Assembly (NCBI GenBank): GCA_963575745.1
Contig: CAUYUJ010015028.1
Coordinates: 236,501-300,500 of the forward strand
Reading direction: 5' to 3'
Length of the DNA: 64,000 nucleotides
Source of the DNA: Prorocentrum cordatum
Lineage: Eukaryota > Sar > Dinophyceae > Prorocentrales > Prorocentraceae
A model generated the notes under the pieces. The model saw only the letters and a list, made by a program, of their open reading frames with translations, had not been told where the DNA came from and did no database searches. Made by a program: the position numbers and the translations under genes. Of this stretch, positions 9,076 through 19,401 are shown piece by piece (within the stretch, counting starts at the first letter, position 1; each line of letters starts with the position of its first letter).

Positions 9076-9727
9076 TCTAGTCGTTTTGGTTCCTGGGAGG
9101 AGCAGGTGGGTGCAGGAGGACGGGGAGGGAGGGCGAGGAGGAGGGCCGGAGGGGGCGGGGGAAGGGGGGCAGAAGGGAGACCCGGGAGGACGAGGGAGAG
9201 GTGGATGGGGACAAGCTGGATGCGCAAGCGTCTTATCTGACGTCCTACCCCTCCCTTCCATTCCTTGCCGTGACGTGGATCGCTCTGTTCGCACAGTCGG
9301 ATGTCGAGCAGGGCACTGATCCCGAGAGGGTGATGCGTGGTAGTGCACGGCGTAGCACGGCGTAGAAGAGTACGTGTAGAATGAGAGTCAGCGTTGGTCG
9401 AGAGCGCGATTCATTTAGACAACAGGTTCTGAGGGAAACCAGACATGACGCATGACGAAACATATACATGGCCGATTCGGACACAGTGGATGCGCAACAT
9501 GAGAGCCAGCGTTGCAGCGGGAACATGCTCTGGAAGAGCCGCAGCGAAGAGATGAGGTCGGCGCTGCAGCGGGAGTATGATGTCGGAGGGCCGAGGGCCA
9601 GAACATGGAGCCGACGCTGTAGCGGGAGCGCCATGCTGGAAACCCCGAAAATGCTCGGGTCGGACATACACATATGATCGACCTCTTTCGGGGCATCCCA
9701 GGTGTGTACTCAAGGGAGGAAAAACCA
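9076..9727. other. No gene recognised
   Basis: A GGA-rich patch (9105-9215) is followed by a region with repeated words: GAGAGTCAGCGTTG (about 9384), GAGAGCCAGCGTTGCAGCGGGA (about 9500) and GTCGGCGCTGCAGCGGGA (about 9556). These suggest an old short duplication. The long overlapping ORFs have no recognisable product. Confidence 0.45.
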
Positions 9728-9874
9728 TGCGGACCGGACAATTGGCGTTCACTAAACGACCTTGGGCGTTTACTAAACAGCCCTGCTCCGTTTTTGATGC
9801 CTTCTTTGGGTGCGTCTACGAAACGGCTTCGCGTGTCGGGTTGGCTATCGTCGGGGTGGATGTTCTGCCCTCTT
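9728..9874 (+). mobile_element. Repeat R, copy 2
   Basis: GGACAATTGGCGTTCACTAAAC, CCTTGGGCGTTTACTAAACAG, CCCTGCTCCG, GGGTGCGTCTACGAAACGGCTTCGCGTGTCGGG and GGGGTGGATGTTCTGCCCTCTTA follow the order of the other R copies. Confidence 0.85.
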
Positions 9875-9968
9875 ATGTAAAACATAAGTACGCGGAGGGG
9901 GGCAGGCTGCGCCTTCGGGGTCCTCGGGCGAGCGAGGAGAGTAGCATTCATGTTGTATCACTGTGGAG

Positions 9969-10062
9969 GGGGCTCCTCCTCCTCCTCCTCCTCTTCCTCC
10001 TCCTCCTCCTCCTCCTCCTCCTCCTCCTCCTCCTCCCCCTCCTCCTCCTCCTCCTCCCCCTC
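9969..10062 (+). repeat. (TCC)n tract
   Basis: Nearly pure CTC/TCC trinucleotides on the plus strand, just upstream of the LINE coding sequence. ORFs of poly-Ser, poly-Pro and poly-Leu here are artefacts. Confidence 0.97.
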
Positions 10063-10186
10063 CAGCCGTTCTGGCAGAGGGGGCGATCCTGTGCTTGCAC
10101 GCGCGTACTTCAGAGCGGCTCGCGCGTGCGGGCCAAGTATTTCTCGTTTCCCTCCTACAGGCCAGCAGCGGACGCGCCCGCGGCGG

Positions 10187-11317
10187 ATGGGCAAGGCGTG
10201 GGCTTGCGGCAATTGTGCGCGGCTGCATGGCGTGGCGTTCGAGAACGACGGTTTCAGGACGCACTGCTTTCGCTGTGGCAAGGCCGCCCCGCGCAGCATG
10301 CAGAGCCAGAACAGTTGGCCTTGGAGGGCGGGCAATGGAGGAGCAAAGCCAGAGAGGCCAAACCGCTGGGCGGCTGGCCCGCCCCGTCTTGGGCGCGGGG
10401 AGCAGCACAATGGGGAGGCACCTCCGACTCGCACCGCTGCTGCCCTCGGCGAGGACGTCAAGATCGTCAAGACCGATCCCGCCACCGCCAAGACCATGTT
10501 GCCGAGCATGGCCAAGGCGCATAGAGAGGACAGGGCGAACTGGCCCGCGGACAGCAAAGCCCTGGTCGTCATATGGGACAAGGCGGTGCAGCAGTCCGAG
10601 TCCAAAGAGGAAGAGGCTCATCAGACGCCCGATTACGACAACATGTCTTCCTTCCAGCTGGGGCAGCGCATGCAGGGCGTCAACCAGAAGCTGGAGAAGG
10701 CACGCGAGCGACTACGCGAGCGCGAGGAGGAGCTGCAGGCAGCCACTGCGGCCCGCGATGCAGAGCTGGACATCGTGCGGAACCACGAGGCCAGGACGCA
10801 GAAGCTCAAGGATGCGCAGGCGGCAGCTTTCATGCGGGAAGCAGCTGAAGGAGGGCACGCAGCCGCTGGACACCCCGCGGTTGCCTTGTGCGGGCAGGTG
10901 GCCAACCTGCAGAAGCGTTTGGGCAAGTCTGACCTTCCCGAGGAGTTGGCAGGCCCCCTGCAGGCTTTGCAGATGGCACTCGACACGCTGGACAAGCAGT
11001 TGGCGGAGCGCGAGCAGCAGCAAAAGCAGAAGGCCGAGCATGAGGCCGCGACCTTGGCTGGCCAGCCCGAAGCTGGTGATGGTGATGTGTCTATGGCTGC
11101 TGACATTCCTGTACCCGATGAGGCTGATTGCGAAGAGCTCTTCGAACAGGCAGGTCTCAAGCTGGATGGGGTTGACTCCGACGAGGAGCGGAAGCGGATC
11201 AAGGCAGCGCGCAGCCGCATGCTCGAGACCATGGCCGCTGCCAACGCTGCCGATGTGGCAGAGCGGAGGAAAATGCAGCCCCCAGCTCCAGGACATGAAC
11301 AAGCAGGTCACAAGTGA
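10187..11317 (+). CDS. LINE N-terminal ORF: zinc finger and coiled coil
   Basis: 376 codons, uninterrupted. I start at ATG 10187 because the sequence upstream is the (TCC)n tract. Residues 5-31 hold W5, C7, C10, C27 and C30, a compact CX2C-X16-CX2C finger resembling the RanBP2 type. A charged helical stretch (about residues 160-220; KLEKARERLREREEEL and following) and a second one rich in Gln/Glu/Lys near residue 290 look like coiled coils. This fits an RNA-binding or multimerising N-terminal part of a retrotransposon protein; that role is inferred from position. The frame ends at TGA 11315, and coding continues in other frames, so it may originally have been fused to the downstream part. Confidence 0.75.
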   Translation: MGKAWACGNCARLHGVAFENDGFRTHCFRCGKAAPRSMQSQNSWPWRAGNGGAKPERPNRWAAGPPRLGRGEQHNGEAPPTRTAAALGEDVKIVKTDPATAKTMLPSMAKAHREDRANWPADSKALVVIWDKAVQQSESKEEEAHQTPDYDNMSSFQLGQRMQGVNQKLEKARERLREREEELQAATAARDAELDIVRNHEARTQKLKDAQAAAFMREAAEGGHAAAGHPAVALCGQVANLQKRLGKSDLPEELAGPLQALQMALDTLDKQLAEREQQQKQKAEHEAATLAGQPEAGDGDVSMAADIPVPDEADCEELFEQAGLKLDGVDSDEERKRIKAARSRMLETMAAANAADVAERRKMQPPAPGHEQAGHK

Positions 11318-12340
11318 TCGCGCGCGTCGTGGATGTGGTGACTGGGGGCGACTACTCTACCTACTTCAACAGATACACGGGACACTTGATACAATGGTGG
11401 ATGGGCGAGGTTCTTTGGGCAACGGCTTAGTGGGCGCACGCGGTGGTAGCAGTGGGCGCTGTGACGGGGCTCTTGGAGTGGACAGCTGTGGGCTGGTTCA
11501 CGTCTTGGTGAAGGATTTCATGCGTGTGTGCGACGGCTTGGGAGTGGCTGGTGGTTCAGTTACCTGTGGTGGTGCTGAACCCTCTGATCTGGCTGCCGAC
11601 GGGCAGGTGGTCGATGCCCAGATCAGAGGCGATCCGCCCTGTGGGTCCTCCGACGGGAGGTCTGTCCCCACAGGGGAGTGCAGAGGAGGCACCACCACAC
11701 ATGCAACGCATGCACTACGAGTACGTACTGGCGGCGGTGCTGAACCCTCTGATCTGGCTGCCGACGGGCAGGTGGTCGATGCCCAGATCAGAGGCGATCC
11801 GCCCTGTGAGTCCACCGACGGGTGGTCAGCCTTCGCTCGGGAGTGCAAAGGAGGCACCACCGCCCAAGAACATCACGGACATGGTTTTCGAGACGGGTGC
11901 GGCGAGGTGGCGTCTGAGGTTCCTGTCTCCGAAGTTGCGCGGCACGGGCGCGATTGGACCTTTGTCGCAGTGAACATTACGGCAGCGCAGAAGGAGGCGG
12001 TGAAGATGGGTTTGGTCACCACGGAGATCACGGAGTTTTTCCCCAATACGGATGGCATTTTGTATCAGGAGCACAAGATTCGCAAGGCAAACATTGGCGA
12101 TGCGCGACTAAGGCTACAACATAAAGGATGGAATTGTCACATCCCGCCGGCGTTAAAAGGTGAAGGACATGCAGCTAGCTCTGGAGTGGCAGTTGGAGTG
12201 CGACAGGATATCGCTTCCGCTATCCCACCTGATCTTGGAGGTGTTGGTGTACCACAATGGCGATGGGCAATGCAGTGGGTTGATGGGATGCTGCCAGGAG
12301 GCTTCATTCTTGCTTCAATCAATCTACCTGATATCTGGGC
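11318..12340 (+). pseudogene. LINE linker and endonuclease N-terminal half
   Basis: In frame 3 the stretch from about 11949 reads RDWTFVAVNITAAQKEAVK, then ILYQEHKI, then GVAVGVRQDIA. The pattern fits the start of an endonuclease/exonuclease/phosphatase fold, with the Glu of QEHK as the likely metal ligand. Upstream, 11568-11900 contains two copies of a 165-bp unit (see separate entry). Between 11318 and 11560 frame 1 also looks protein-like (Trp-rich) but carries two stops, so the original frame is uncertain. The frame is lost at about 12340, where coding moves to frame 1. Confidence 0.7.
11568..11897 (+). repeat. 165-bp (55-codon) tandem duplication inside the LINE
   Basis: GGTGCTGAACCCTCTGATCT starts at 11571 and again at 11736. 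The two units are nearly identical for about 80 bp and then drift. The 165-bp period is a multiple of three, so it keeps the reading frame. It lies in the linker just before the endonuclease domain. Confidence 0.9.
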
Positions 12341-13320
12341 ACAAAGTGCGTGAATATGAAGATGCTAACAAGCGGCTCATTTTGTTGGCGATGGAGCAGT
12401 TACAGAGACGTGGCAGGCCCTTCATCGTAGGAGGCGATTGGAACATGACTCCTCAAGAACTCAACGACCTCAATATTTTACCACAGGTACCTGCGATGAT
12501 ACTTGCGCCAACGCAATGGACTTGCGCATGTGGCGAAGGCAGGGTGCTTGATTACTTCGTTGTTAGCAAGCATTTCAAGGGGCTTATCACGGATGCCTCA
12601 AGGATAGAGGGGCTTTCGATTGCGACGCGTTGGGGAGTCCGACTTTCACTACGTGTTGGGCCAGGTGCAGCGCTCGAACAGCAGCTCAAAATACTCAAGA
12701 AGTTTCCGAAGGTATGCCCGCTAGGAGCACCGCCGCCTCCACCTTCCTATCTGCAAGTTATCAGTGAATGTGACTATGTACAAGACAAAGAAGACCTCCA
12801 ATTGTGTTTTGCACAGTGGCATGCGTTGGCTGACGGGGAACTTGTACAACGGTTTCAGCTTGATGATAGACGCGGTAAAGCTTGCCGAGGCCGAGCGCAA
12901 TCTACGGAGCCCGATTACAAGCAGGTGGCATCGGTTAGAAAGGCGCCAGGTCGATCACCACAAGGTAACCCGACTTCCAGAGTCTGGAGACGTGCTGCAA
13001 TGGCTATGGTGGATCTTCTACATGCACGCAAGTGTGGATGGGCGCACGTTTGCAAGTTTATTCAAGACAGGTTCAATACCATGAGGAATCTGAAGAGTAA
13101 GAGCTTGGACATGGGAGTGCAATGGGACATTTGGTGCTACAGGCATGACCATGAATTCAGTTGGGACGATGATTGGCTGCGAGAGGCAAGTTGGAGTGCT
13201 GCCCAGCAGGCCACTGCTATAGAGGTCAAGTTTGCCAGCAGTCGCGCCAAGCAGTGGAGGAAGTTGGTTGCTGAGGTAATTGAGAAGGGCGACAAGCAGG
13301 CGCACAGATGGTCTAAGTTA
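12341..13320 (+). pseudogene. LINE endonuclease C-terminal half and pre-RT linker
   Basis: Frame 1 carries GHKVREYEDANKRLILLAME, then RRGRPFIVGGDWNMTPQEL. GGDWNMTP is the conserved GGDxN motif of AP-type endonucleases, with catalytic Asp and Asn present. RVLDYFVVSK follows, corresponding to the DYF/DYI step of the fold. The expected final SDH motif is not obvious; the equivalent segment reads ATRWGVRLSLRV, so the terminal catalytic His may be lost or replaced. A long linker follows to the frameshift at about 13320. Confidence 0.85.
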
Positions 13321-14840
13321 CCTACGATGGACGCAGGCCGACATTCATCCCACGGAAGGTGTGCAGTCGCATGCGGCACGTCTACAGGCGGACTTGGAGG
13401 AGTGGGAGCATGTCTGGAGGTGCCGTGTTGGAGAGCGAAGTTTTGGAGCAGGGCTACGATTACAAACCATTGAGCAGGAGGTGAAGGTGTTGACCAGTGG
13501 TGGCATACGGAAGGTGGCTACAACCTTCAAAGTGAATACGGCTTCGGGTATTGACAACCTGGGTCCGAAGAATGTTGCCTTGCGTTCTGGTGGCGCGCTT
13601 TCGGCTTGTGCGAAAATCATGCAGAAGGGGGAGGTCATTGGGGAGTTGCCACCGCAGCTCACCCACAACTTCATGCCGAGGTTGCCGAAGCCTGAAGGAG
13701 GGCATTGACTCATTGGGCTCCTACCTGACCTTCTACGCGTCTACAACAAGTGCCATAAGGCTGACCAGCAGGAGTGGCCCGACAAGAATGTCAAGGACTA
13801 TCACTACGCGGTGGCAGGACGCAGCTCCGAGCAGGCGGTATGGACACAGTCACTCCTTGCTGAAGCTGGTCTAGCGCTCAAAAGGCACACGGCAACGGTG
13901 ATGCTAGACCTGAAGAAAGCTTTCGATAAGATCCCGCATGCGACTTTATGGGCAGTGGGGTGCAGACACGGTTTCAAGCTATCACGGTTGGCCTTGCTTC
14001 TCAAATCGTATGCAGGTGGACGTGTGATCAGGTATGGTAGCATGGTTTCAGAGATGGTGAAGACGAATCACTGAGTTATAGCTGGGTGTGGGTTTGCTAC
14101 AACTATGATGATGCTATTCACACTGGGTGCGTATGAGCAGGTCCATACGCTGTGGCCGTCTCTCAGTCTTACACAGGTGGTGGATGATGGGAGCTTGCAA
14201 GCTACAGGAACTCATGATCAAGTCCTAAAGGTCCTCATTCCCGCTGCGAGAAGGTTGTGGAAGGAGCTGGTAGATTTAGGTCTAGAGCTTAGTCCGAATA
14301 AGGGGCATGCCATCGCGACCAGCACGGAGTTGGAGAAGCAGATTGAGACGGCCCTTAAGCAACACAAGTTCAGGCGGCACCGCACTGCGCGACAGCTTGG
14401 GCATGATCGAACACTGCGACGAGGTTCAGGTGGAGTGGTGCAGCAGACTCGCGCCCTGGCTACGTCAAAGCGAATTTCACGCTACCGACGATTGGCGCTG
14501 CGAGGACGGCAAATGGGAAGGTTGTTTCGTGGTGGAGGCTTGGCTTCAGTGACATACACTGTGAAGGTGAAAGGCATGTCAGACACACAGTTGAAGCAGG
14601 TGAGAAGCATCGCTGGACATGCTTTGTTTGGAACGGCTCGTGGAAGGTGCAGGACTATTGAGTTTCAGCGTTCGCATTGTCCTAGAGCGGATCCTACGTT
14701 TGCGGTGGATGAGTACCCACTTGTGTATTGGATCAGGGCTTTACACGGACATTGGGTCAAGGATCGGGCCATGGTCTTGGCATTCATGCAGGCGCAGAAT
14801 AACTGTGGTACATGGCGGAGTGTACGTGGGCAGCAGGTGC
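13321..14840 (+). pseudogene. LINE reverse transcriptase
   Basis: All in frame 2, with two in-frame TGA codons (13706-13708 and 14072-14074). The pre-RT text includes TFKVNTASGIDNLGPKNVAL. After the first TGA comes LIGLLPDLLRVYNK (motif near the start of the palm), then TVMLDLKKAFDKI (motif A, catalytic Asp), then after the second TGA VIAGCGFATT (motif B region), then TQVVDDGSLQA (motif C, with DD). Thumb-like sequence follows with KRISRYRRL and YTVKVKGMSDTQLKQV. Both TGAs directly follow a His codon and sit where Arg is expected in relatives. The frame is lost near 14840. Confidence 0.92.
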
Positions 14841-15240
14841 AGTGGTCATGACTCTCAAGAGGCTCGGCTGGAAGGCGACGTCGCGGGGTTGCTGGTACAC
14901 AGAACGCGGTGCGAAGTTGGACTTGCATGACATGGGCCCTGCAACTCTCAAGAAGGTGGTCAATCAAGCTACGCAGCGCCGACTTTTACGTGAAGTCCCC
15001 AATTCTAGGGGTATGGAAGGGCTCACGGGACCGCCCCTGTTGGAGCCTGCCAAGCAGTTCATCGGCAAGCTCAGGGCGCAAGGGGACAACAAAGGGGCTG
15101 GGCTGATTCGGACATGGCTGGCTGGAGGTTTCTACTGCCAGGAGAGACTACATCAGGTGCATGCAGAACACAGCCCATTGTGTGCCTTGTGTGGGGTGGA
15201 AGCTGGCACGGATACGCATCGTATTTACAGATGTGATTGG
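14841..15240 (+). pseudogene. LINE post-RT region with CCHC finger
   Basis: Frame 1: GAVVMTLKRLGWK, then LDLHDMGPATLKKVVNQA, IRTWLAGGF, and the finger LCALCGVEAGTDTHRIYRC. The C-X2-C-X8-H-X4-C spacing is the zinc-binding element often seen between the RT and RNase H parts of LINEs. A frameshift at about 15240 moves coding to frame 2. Confidence 0.85.
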
Positions 15241-16393
15241 GCATGCGATGGAGCGTTTCAGCTGGACGGGAGAAGAGCGGACCCTGCTGCAGTGGGGCAG
15301 ACAGGAGCATGGGCAACGGCATCCTCACACGATGATGACTACCAAGAGGCTCATGCCAGATCCGACCTACGATGCGCCTTTGCCGACAACGGAGCACATT
15401 ATCAATTGGCACAAGTGTACGGTGAGTGGTCTTATCAGCGGTGTGGTTTGCACGGATGGAAGTTGTATTTTTCCACATTGTGAAGTTCGTGCACGAGCAG
15501 GTTGGTCTTTCGTTATGATTGACGAGGCTGGAGCGACGGTGGCGGCTGCTTCAGGACCCGTGCCTCACCCATGGCAGACGTCTGGTGCTGGAGAGATCAT
15601 GGCAGCAATCAGAGCACTGCAACACAAGTCGGCTGGACACATCACGATTGTGACGGACTACAAAGATCTCAAGAAAGGGTGGGCGGTTGGTTTTCCATAT
15701 GGCTGCCATACTGGCCATCAATACATGGAATTGTGGAAGTCGTTCTGGCACGTTGTACAAGACATCGGCACGTCGGACATTGAATCTGTTTGGATCCCTT
15801 CGCATATGTCGAGAACCAGGGCGATGGATCAAGGTATCATCATGCCATACTGGAATGGGAGCAAAAGTGCAGATTACTATGCACGCATGGGAGCCGACTG
15901 TCATCCGCGCGAGAAGTCCAATGAGAAGCTGCGGAGCATGCGTGGGGCGGCAGTCCCTATTACCCTTCAGAGTGTTTTGCGCGTTCTGCGCCTGTGCCAG
16001 AAAGGAGGATGGAGAGATGCGCAGCAGGTGAATGAGGGCAGGCCCGCGCGCGATGTTCATGTGGTCATCTCCGAAGATGGAGGACACGTAATTCACAGGT
16101 TTAAGGGACGATGGGTGTGCGGGAGGTGCGGAGATAGTCGCGCTCGTCGTTGTGACTTGGCGAGGTTTCCGTGTTTGGGGGACCCGAAAGGGGTCCGTGA
16201 AGCGCACCCGTCCAATAAGCTTTGGCGCACTGGACCAACGGCTTGGTGTTTGGAGTGTGCCTTTAGATGTGTTTCTAGAGCGTTTTTTGATATCCAAACC
16301 CTTGTTTGGGTAGGCCGCCCCTGGGTTCTCCGAGGCACTTCAAGCGTAGGTACCTCGTCCAGGGAAGGGGCCGTCAGGGGAGAGGGTCGGTAA
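15241..16393 (+). CDS. LINE RNase H domain and C-terminal cysteine cluster (fragment)
   Basis: Open in frame 2 to the TAA-type stop before 16394. The RNase H catalytic set is visible: Asp in VVCTDGSCIF (about 15455), Glu in GAGEIMAAIRAL (about 15592), Asp in IVTDYKDL (about 15655), and a C-terminal His/Asp in WIPSHMSR and NGSKSADYYARM. A C-terminal stretch follows with RWVCGRCGDSRARRC and TAWCLECAFRC, paired CX2C motifs like those at the tail of other LINE polyproteins. It has no start of its own because it is the 3' part of a longer, frameshifted polyprotein. Confidence 0.9.
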
Positions 16394-16515
16394 TGGTTTC
16401 ACTAAGCCTGTTCCGATTTTCGTTCGAGTCGATCGTTAAGCGTTCGACGGTTTAAGAGTATCCTTTCTGTGGCTTGGTGCATCGTTATCGGCACACCTCG
16501 TCGTCATCCAGAGTC

Positions 16516-16566
16516 TCCAGAGCCTCCTCCTCCCCCTCCTCCTCCTCCTCCTCCTCCTCCTCCTCC
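16516..16566 (+). repeat. (TCC)n tract
   Basis: About 50 bp of CTC/TCC trinucleotides on the plus strand downstream of the LINE. From 16700 to 16860 follows a GTCGTC-rich stretch with no coding meaning. Confidence 0.95.
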
Positions 16567-16866
16567 TGGACCGGGCTGCGGGGGAAGAGGAGGGCCGCCC
16601 CCGCGGCAGGACCGGTTGCCGCTTGCAGCTGCGCGGCGTGGGCTGCGGCGGCGCGGACAGCAAGGACCATCCGAGGGGCCTCGCGCGAGCCTCGTCAGCA
16701 AGGCGTCGTCGTATGTGTGCACGGGCCGTCGTCGTCGTCATTGTCGTGCGTCGTCGTCGTTCGGCGTCGTCGTTCGTGGGTCACCGTCGTCGTTCGTGCG
16801 GGGTCGTCGTTTGTCGTCCACGTCATCGTTGTCGTCGTCAACGTCGTAGTCGTTGTCGAACCAAGT

Positions 16867-17380
16867 GCGAGACCCCACATCGGACATGCGCATCAACCCT
16901 GCGTCTCGGAACAGAGAGTCCGCAAATCCGAGGCAGCCTCGCTTTTTCGGATTCTCTTCGTTGGAATCCCAAGGCGCAGTGGGCATGTGGATAAAGGTCT
17001 GGCTTCTAGCGAGGTTGTTTTTGTACACATATTCACTGCATCTCGGGTTTTGCGCATCCCTTCTCAAGAAATCCAAGGCAGCCCCAGTACGGATGCAGCT
17101 CTTGTCCTCACAGGGGTTCCACACTAACCTCGTCAACAATCTTGACAAGTGCAGTCGGATGTCGTGGGACTCGATGCCTCCCGGCACTCGTGTCCGAGAG
17201 CGCGCTCCTCAGTGCTGAGAGGGGGGATGCCAGATTTCGGGCACCCCCGCGTGCAAGTGACATGCAGTCTAGGCGCCGGAATCCACATGCAGCAGCTCAG
17301 GTTCGGAAGGGGCTCGCTGTTCCTTGGGCCCTCCCATGGCTGTTCCGCCGGCAACCCTCTTGCACCCAGGTGCTATTTCT
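16867..17380. other. No gene recognised
   Basis: Mixed-composition DNA with overlapping ORFs below 150 codons on both strands. None has a recognisable motif. No inverted or tandem structure stands out. Confidence 0.4.
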
Positions 17381-17420
17381 TCGCCCCAAATCCGCCTGCA
17401 GGGGGAAACGCCCGACCTAA
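17381..17420 (+). mobile_element. Solo right end of family A
   Basis: TCGCCCCAAATCCGCCTGCAG followed by GGGGAAACGCCCGACCTAA matches the right terminus of family A. No left terminus is found within 250 bp upstream, so this is a truncated copy. Confidence 0.8.
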
Positions 17421-17619
17421 TCCTTGTTCCCCCTCTACTCCCTGGGGGTCTCTGGGGCCCCTGGAATCCGAGGCTGGGATCACCCCCACGGAAGCCGATC
17501 TTCCTGCACCTCGGGAGTGGGCCCCAATCAGTGCTTGCACTGGAGGGGTCCCAGCGGATCTTGAAGGATTTGGCGAGATTGGGCGGCCGATTTCGGTGGG
17601 CCGCCGGGTTCTTTGGGTT

Positions 17620-17990
17620 CCCCGTTCCCGGGTTCCCGGGTTCCTTGTTGCTGGTTCGGGGCCGATGTCGGTGGGCGGTGGGGTTTTTGGGTTTCCAGGC
17701 CGATCTCTGTATATCGATCGGTCTCACCATCGATCTCATTGCCTACCTCTATCGATCTCGTTATCGATATCACAATCGATCTGGCAATCGATATCATTAT
17801 AGATCGCACGAGCGATCCCACGATCGACCTCATTATCGATCTCATTGAATCGATGTCACTATCCGTCTCACGATCGACCCTACTATCGATCTTACTTATG
17901 ATCTCGCCATCGATCTCACAATCTATATCAGTACCCAGATCACAAATTTCCAGAACATCCACTTGCCGGGGCTCTTCTCCGGAGTGTCTA
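17620..17990. repeat. ATCGATCTCA-type 12-bp array with shared flanks, copy 1
   Basis: From 17705 to 17935 the word ATCGATCTCA/ATCGATNTCAC recurs about every 12 bp. The left flank (GGGTTCCCGGGTTCC) and the right flank (ATCACAAATTTCCAGAACATCCA) resemble the flanks of a second array at 25950-26265. The array and its flanks therefore moved or duplicated as one unit. Confidence 0.8.
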
Positions 17991-18037
17991 TACACACATA
18001 GACGTATATTCCTATCTAGCCATGCATATACATATGT

Positions 18038-18131
18038 ACAAGGTTGCGTGTGTGCGTGTGGCCGTGTGTGCGCGTGCGTGCGTGCGTGCGTGTGTGTATA
18101 TATATATATAGGTTGTGTGTATGTGTGTATG

Positions 18132-18167
<36 letters not shown>

Positions 18168-18302
18168 TCTGTGTCTGTGTGTGTGTGTGGGTGTGGGTGT
18201 GGGTGTTGGTGTGGGTGTGGGTGTGGGTGTGTGTGTGGTTGCGTGCGTGCGTGCGTGCGCGTGCGCGTGCGCGTGCGCGTGCGCGTGCGCGTGCGTGCGT
18301 GC

Positions 18303-18361
<59 letters not shown>

Positions 18362-18425
18362 TGTGTGTGCGTGGGTGTTTTTTTTGTGTTGTTTGTGTGT
18401 ATGTGTGTGCGTGGGTGTGGGGGTG
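18038..18425 (+). repeat. GT-rich microsatellite block
   Basis: Mixed (GT)n, (GTGC)n, (GTGTGG)n and (GCGT)n runs on the plus strand, including a pure GT run of about 50 bp at 18305-18358. Cys/Val or His/Thr ORFs here are artefacts. Confidence 0.97.
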
Positions 18426-18479
18426 GGGGGAGGGCGCTAGGGGGGCCCAACTGTGTGCGTATCCGCCGCCCCTGATGAT

Positions 18480-18512
18480 TCCTCCTCCTCCTCCTCCTCC
18501 TCCTCCTCCTCA
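18480..18512 (+). repeat. (TCC)n tract
   Basis: Eleven consecutive CTC/TCC triplets. Confidence 0.95.
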
Positions 18513-18751
18513 TTCGGGAGGTTTGGGAGCCCAAATTACACCAGATAGCTGAGGCCTCTGTGTCCTCGGTCCTGTGCGTCCTCAGTCCTGCCTCTCCTCC
18601 CCTCGACCGTGGCCCGGGACAGGAGCCCCTGTACATCCAGGTGCGCCCCGGCATCGACGGCAAGGCACGCGGATCCGGGCGAGGAGCACGCGGAGGCGGG
18701 AGGAGGAGATCGGGGGTCGGCCGGGAGAGGGGTGATGGCCAGGGTTCGGGA

Positions 18752-18880
18752 TCCTCCTCCTCCCTCCTCCCTCCTCCTCCTCCTCCCTCCTCCTCCTCCT
18801 CCTCCTCCTCCTCCTCCTCCTCCTCCTCCTCCTCCTCCTCCTCCCCCTCCTCCCCCTCCCCCTCCTCCTCCTCCTCCTGT
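18752..18880 (+). repeat. (TCC)n tract
   Basis: About 130 bp of TCC triplets, interrupted by a few CCC. Confidence 0.95.
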
Positions 18881-19025
18881 TCTTTTGAGGCCCAGGTCGG
18901 GGCGAAGCCTCTCCGTGGCCGAGGCTCTCCGTGGCCGAGGCCCTCCGTCGCTCGGGGGGTGGTGCGCTCAGGCGGGCCCCGCGCAGGCCCACCGCAGCCG
19001 CGCGGCAGGGCCGCGAGAGGGAGAG

Positions 19026-19242
19026 GGGTTAATGCACACGGGGGTCAGCCAGAGCGCCCTATCTTGCAGGATCCTTCAGGGCCAGGGTCGCATTGGCCCA
19101 GGCTTGGGTGGAGGATCTGGCAGGATCTTGCCGGATCCTTCGCATTGGCCCAGGATTTGGTGCAGGATTTTGAAGGATCTTGCAGGAGTTTGCACGGCCT
19201 GACTGACCCAGGTCTGGGTTGACCCGGGTCAGTAGATCCCCG
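19026..19242 (+). repeat. Family D dispersed repeat, copy 1
   Basis: Starts GGGGTTAATGCACACGGGGG and GTCAGCCAGAGCGCCC. It contains repeated internal words (TTGCAGGATC, GGATCTTGC, GCATTGGCCCAGG) and ends GACCCGGGTCAGTAGATCCCCG. Copies at 39671-40071 and 46671-46892 have the same order. The internal GGATCNTGCAG words form a degenerate subrepeat of their own. Confidence 0.85.
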
Positions 19243-19247
19243 AACGG

Positions 19248-19401
19248 TTGGGTCGGGCATGTCCCTCTACAGGAGGAGCACTCAAGAATGATACAAAAAC
19301 AGTCGGAGGACGATTTTGTAGTATGTGTTGTTTTCTGTATTTGTTTGAGTATGTTTTGTGCTTATTCCAAATCCGCCTGTAGGAGGACATGCCCGACCTA
19401 A
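19248..19401 (+). mobile_element. Family A element
   Basis: Begins TTGGGTCGGGCATGTCCCT and ends CCTGTAGGAGGACATGCCCGACCTAA. It sits immediately after family D copy 1. No convincing target duplication is seen. Confidence 0.88.

Larger units (their letters stand above)
10187..16393 (+). mobile_element. Non-LTR retrotransposon (LINE), decayed, plus strand
   Basis: About 6.2 kb of decayed coding sequence with the domain order zinc finger/coiled coil, AP-type endonuclease, reverse transcriptase, CCHC finger, RNase H and C-terminal cysteine cluster. This order places it among APE-type LINEs that carry RNase H. The frame changes at about 11320, 12340, 13320, 14840 and 15240, and in-frame TGA codons lie at 13706 and 14072, so it cannot make an intact protein. 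The 5' and 3' ends of the element are not defined; no long A tail is visible after 16393. No target duplication was found. Confidence 0.93.

Noticed and set aside
9963-12353. 796-codon plus-strand ORF starting in the (TCC)n tract
   Set aside because: The first half is poly-Pro plus shadow of the real frame-2 ORF. Only the end (after about 11949) carries endonuclease text, and this is annotated separately.
18016-18663. His/Thr-rich ORF of 215 codons
   Set aside because: Translation of the GT-rich microsatellite.
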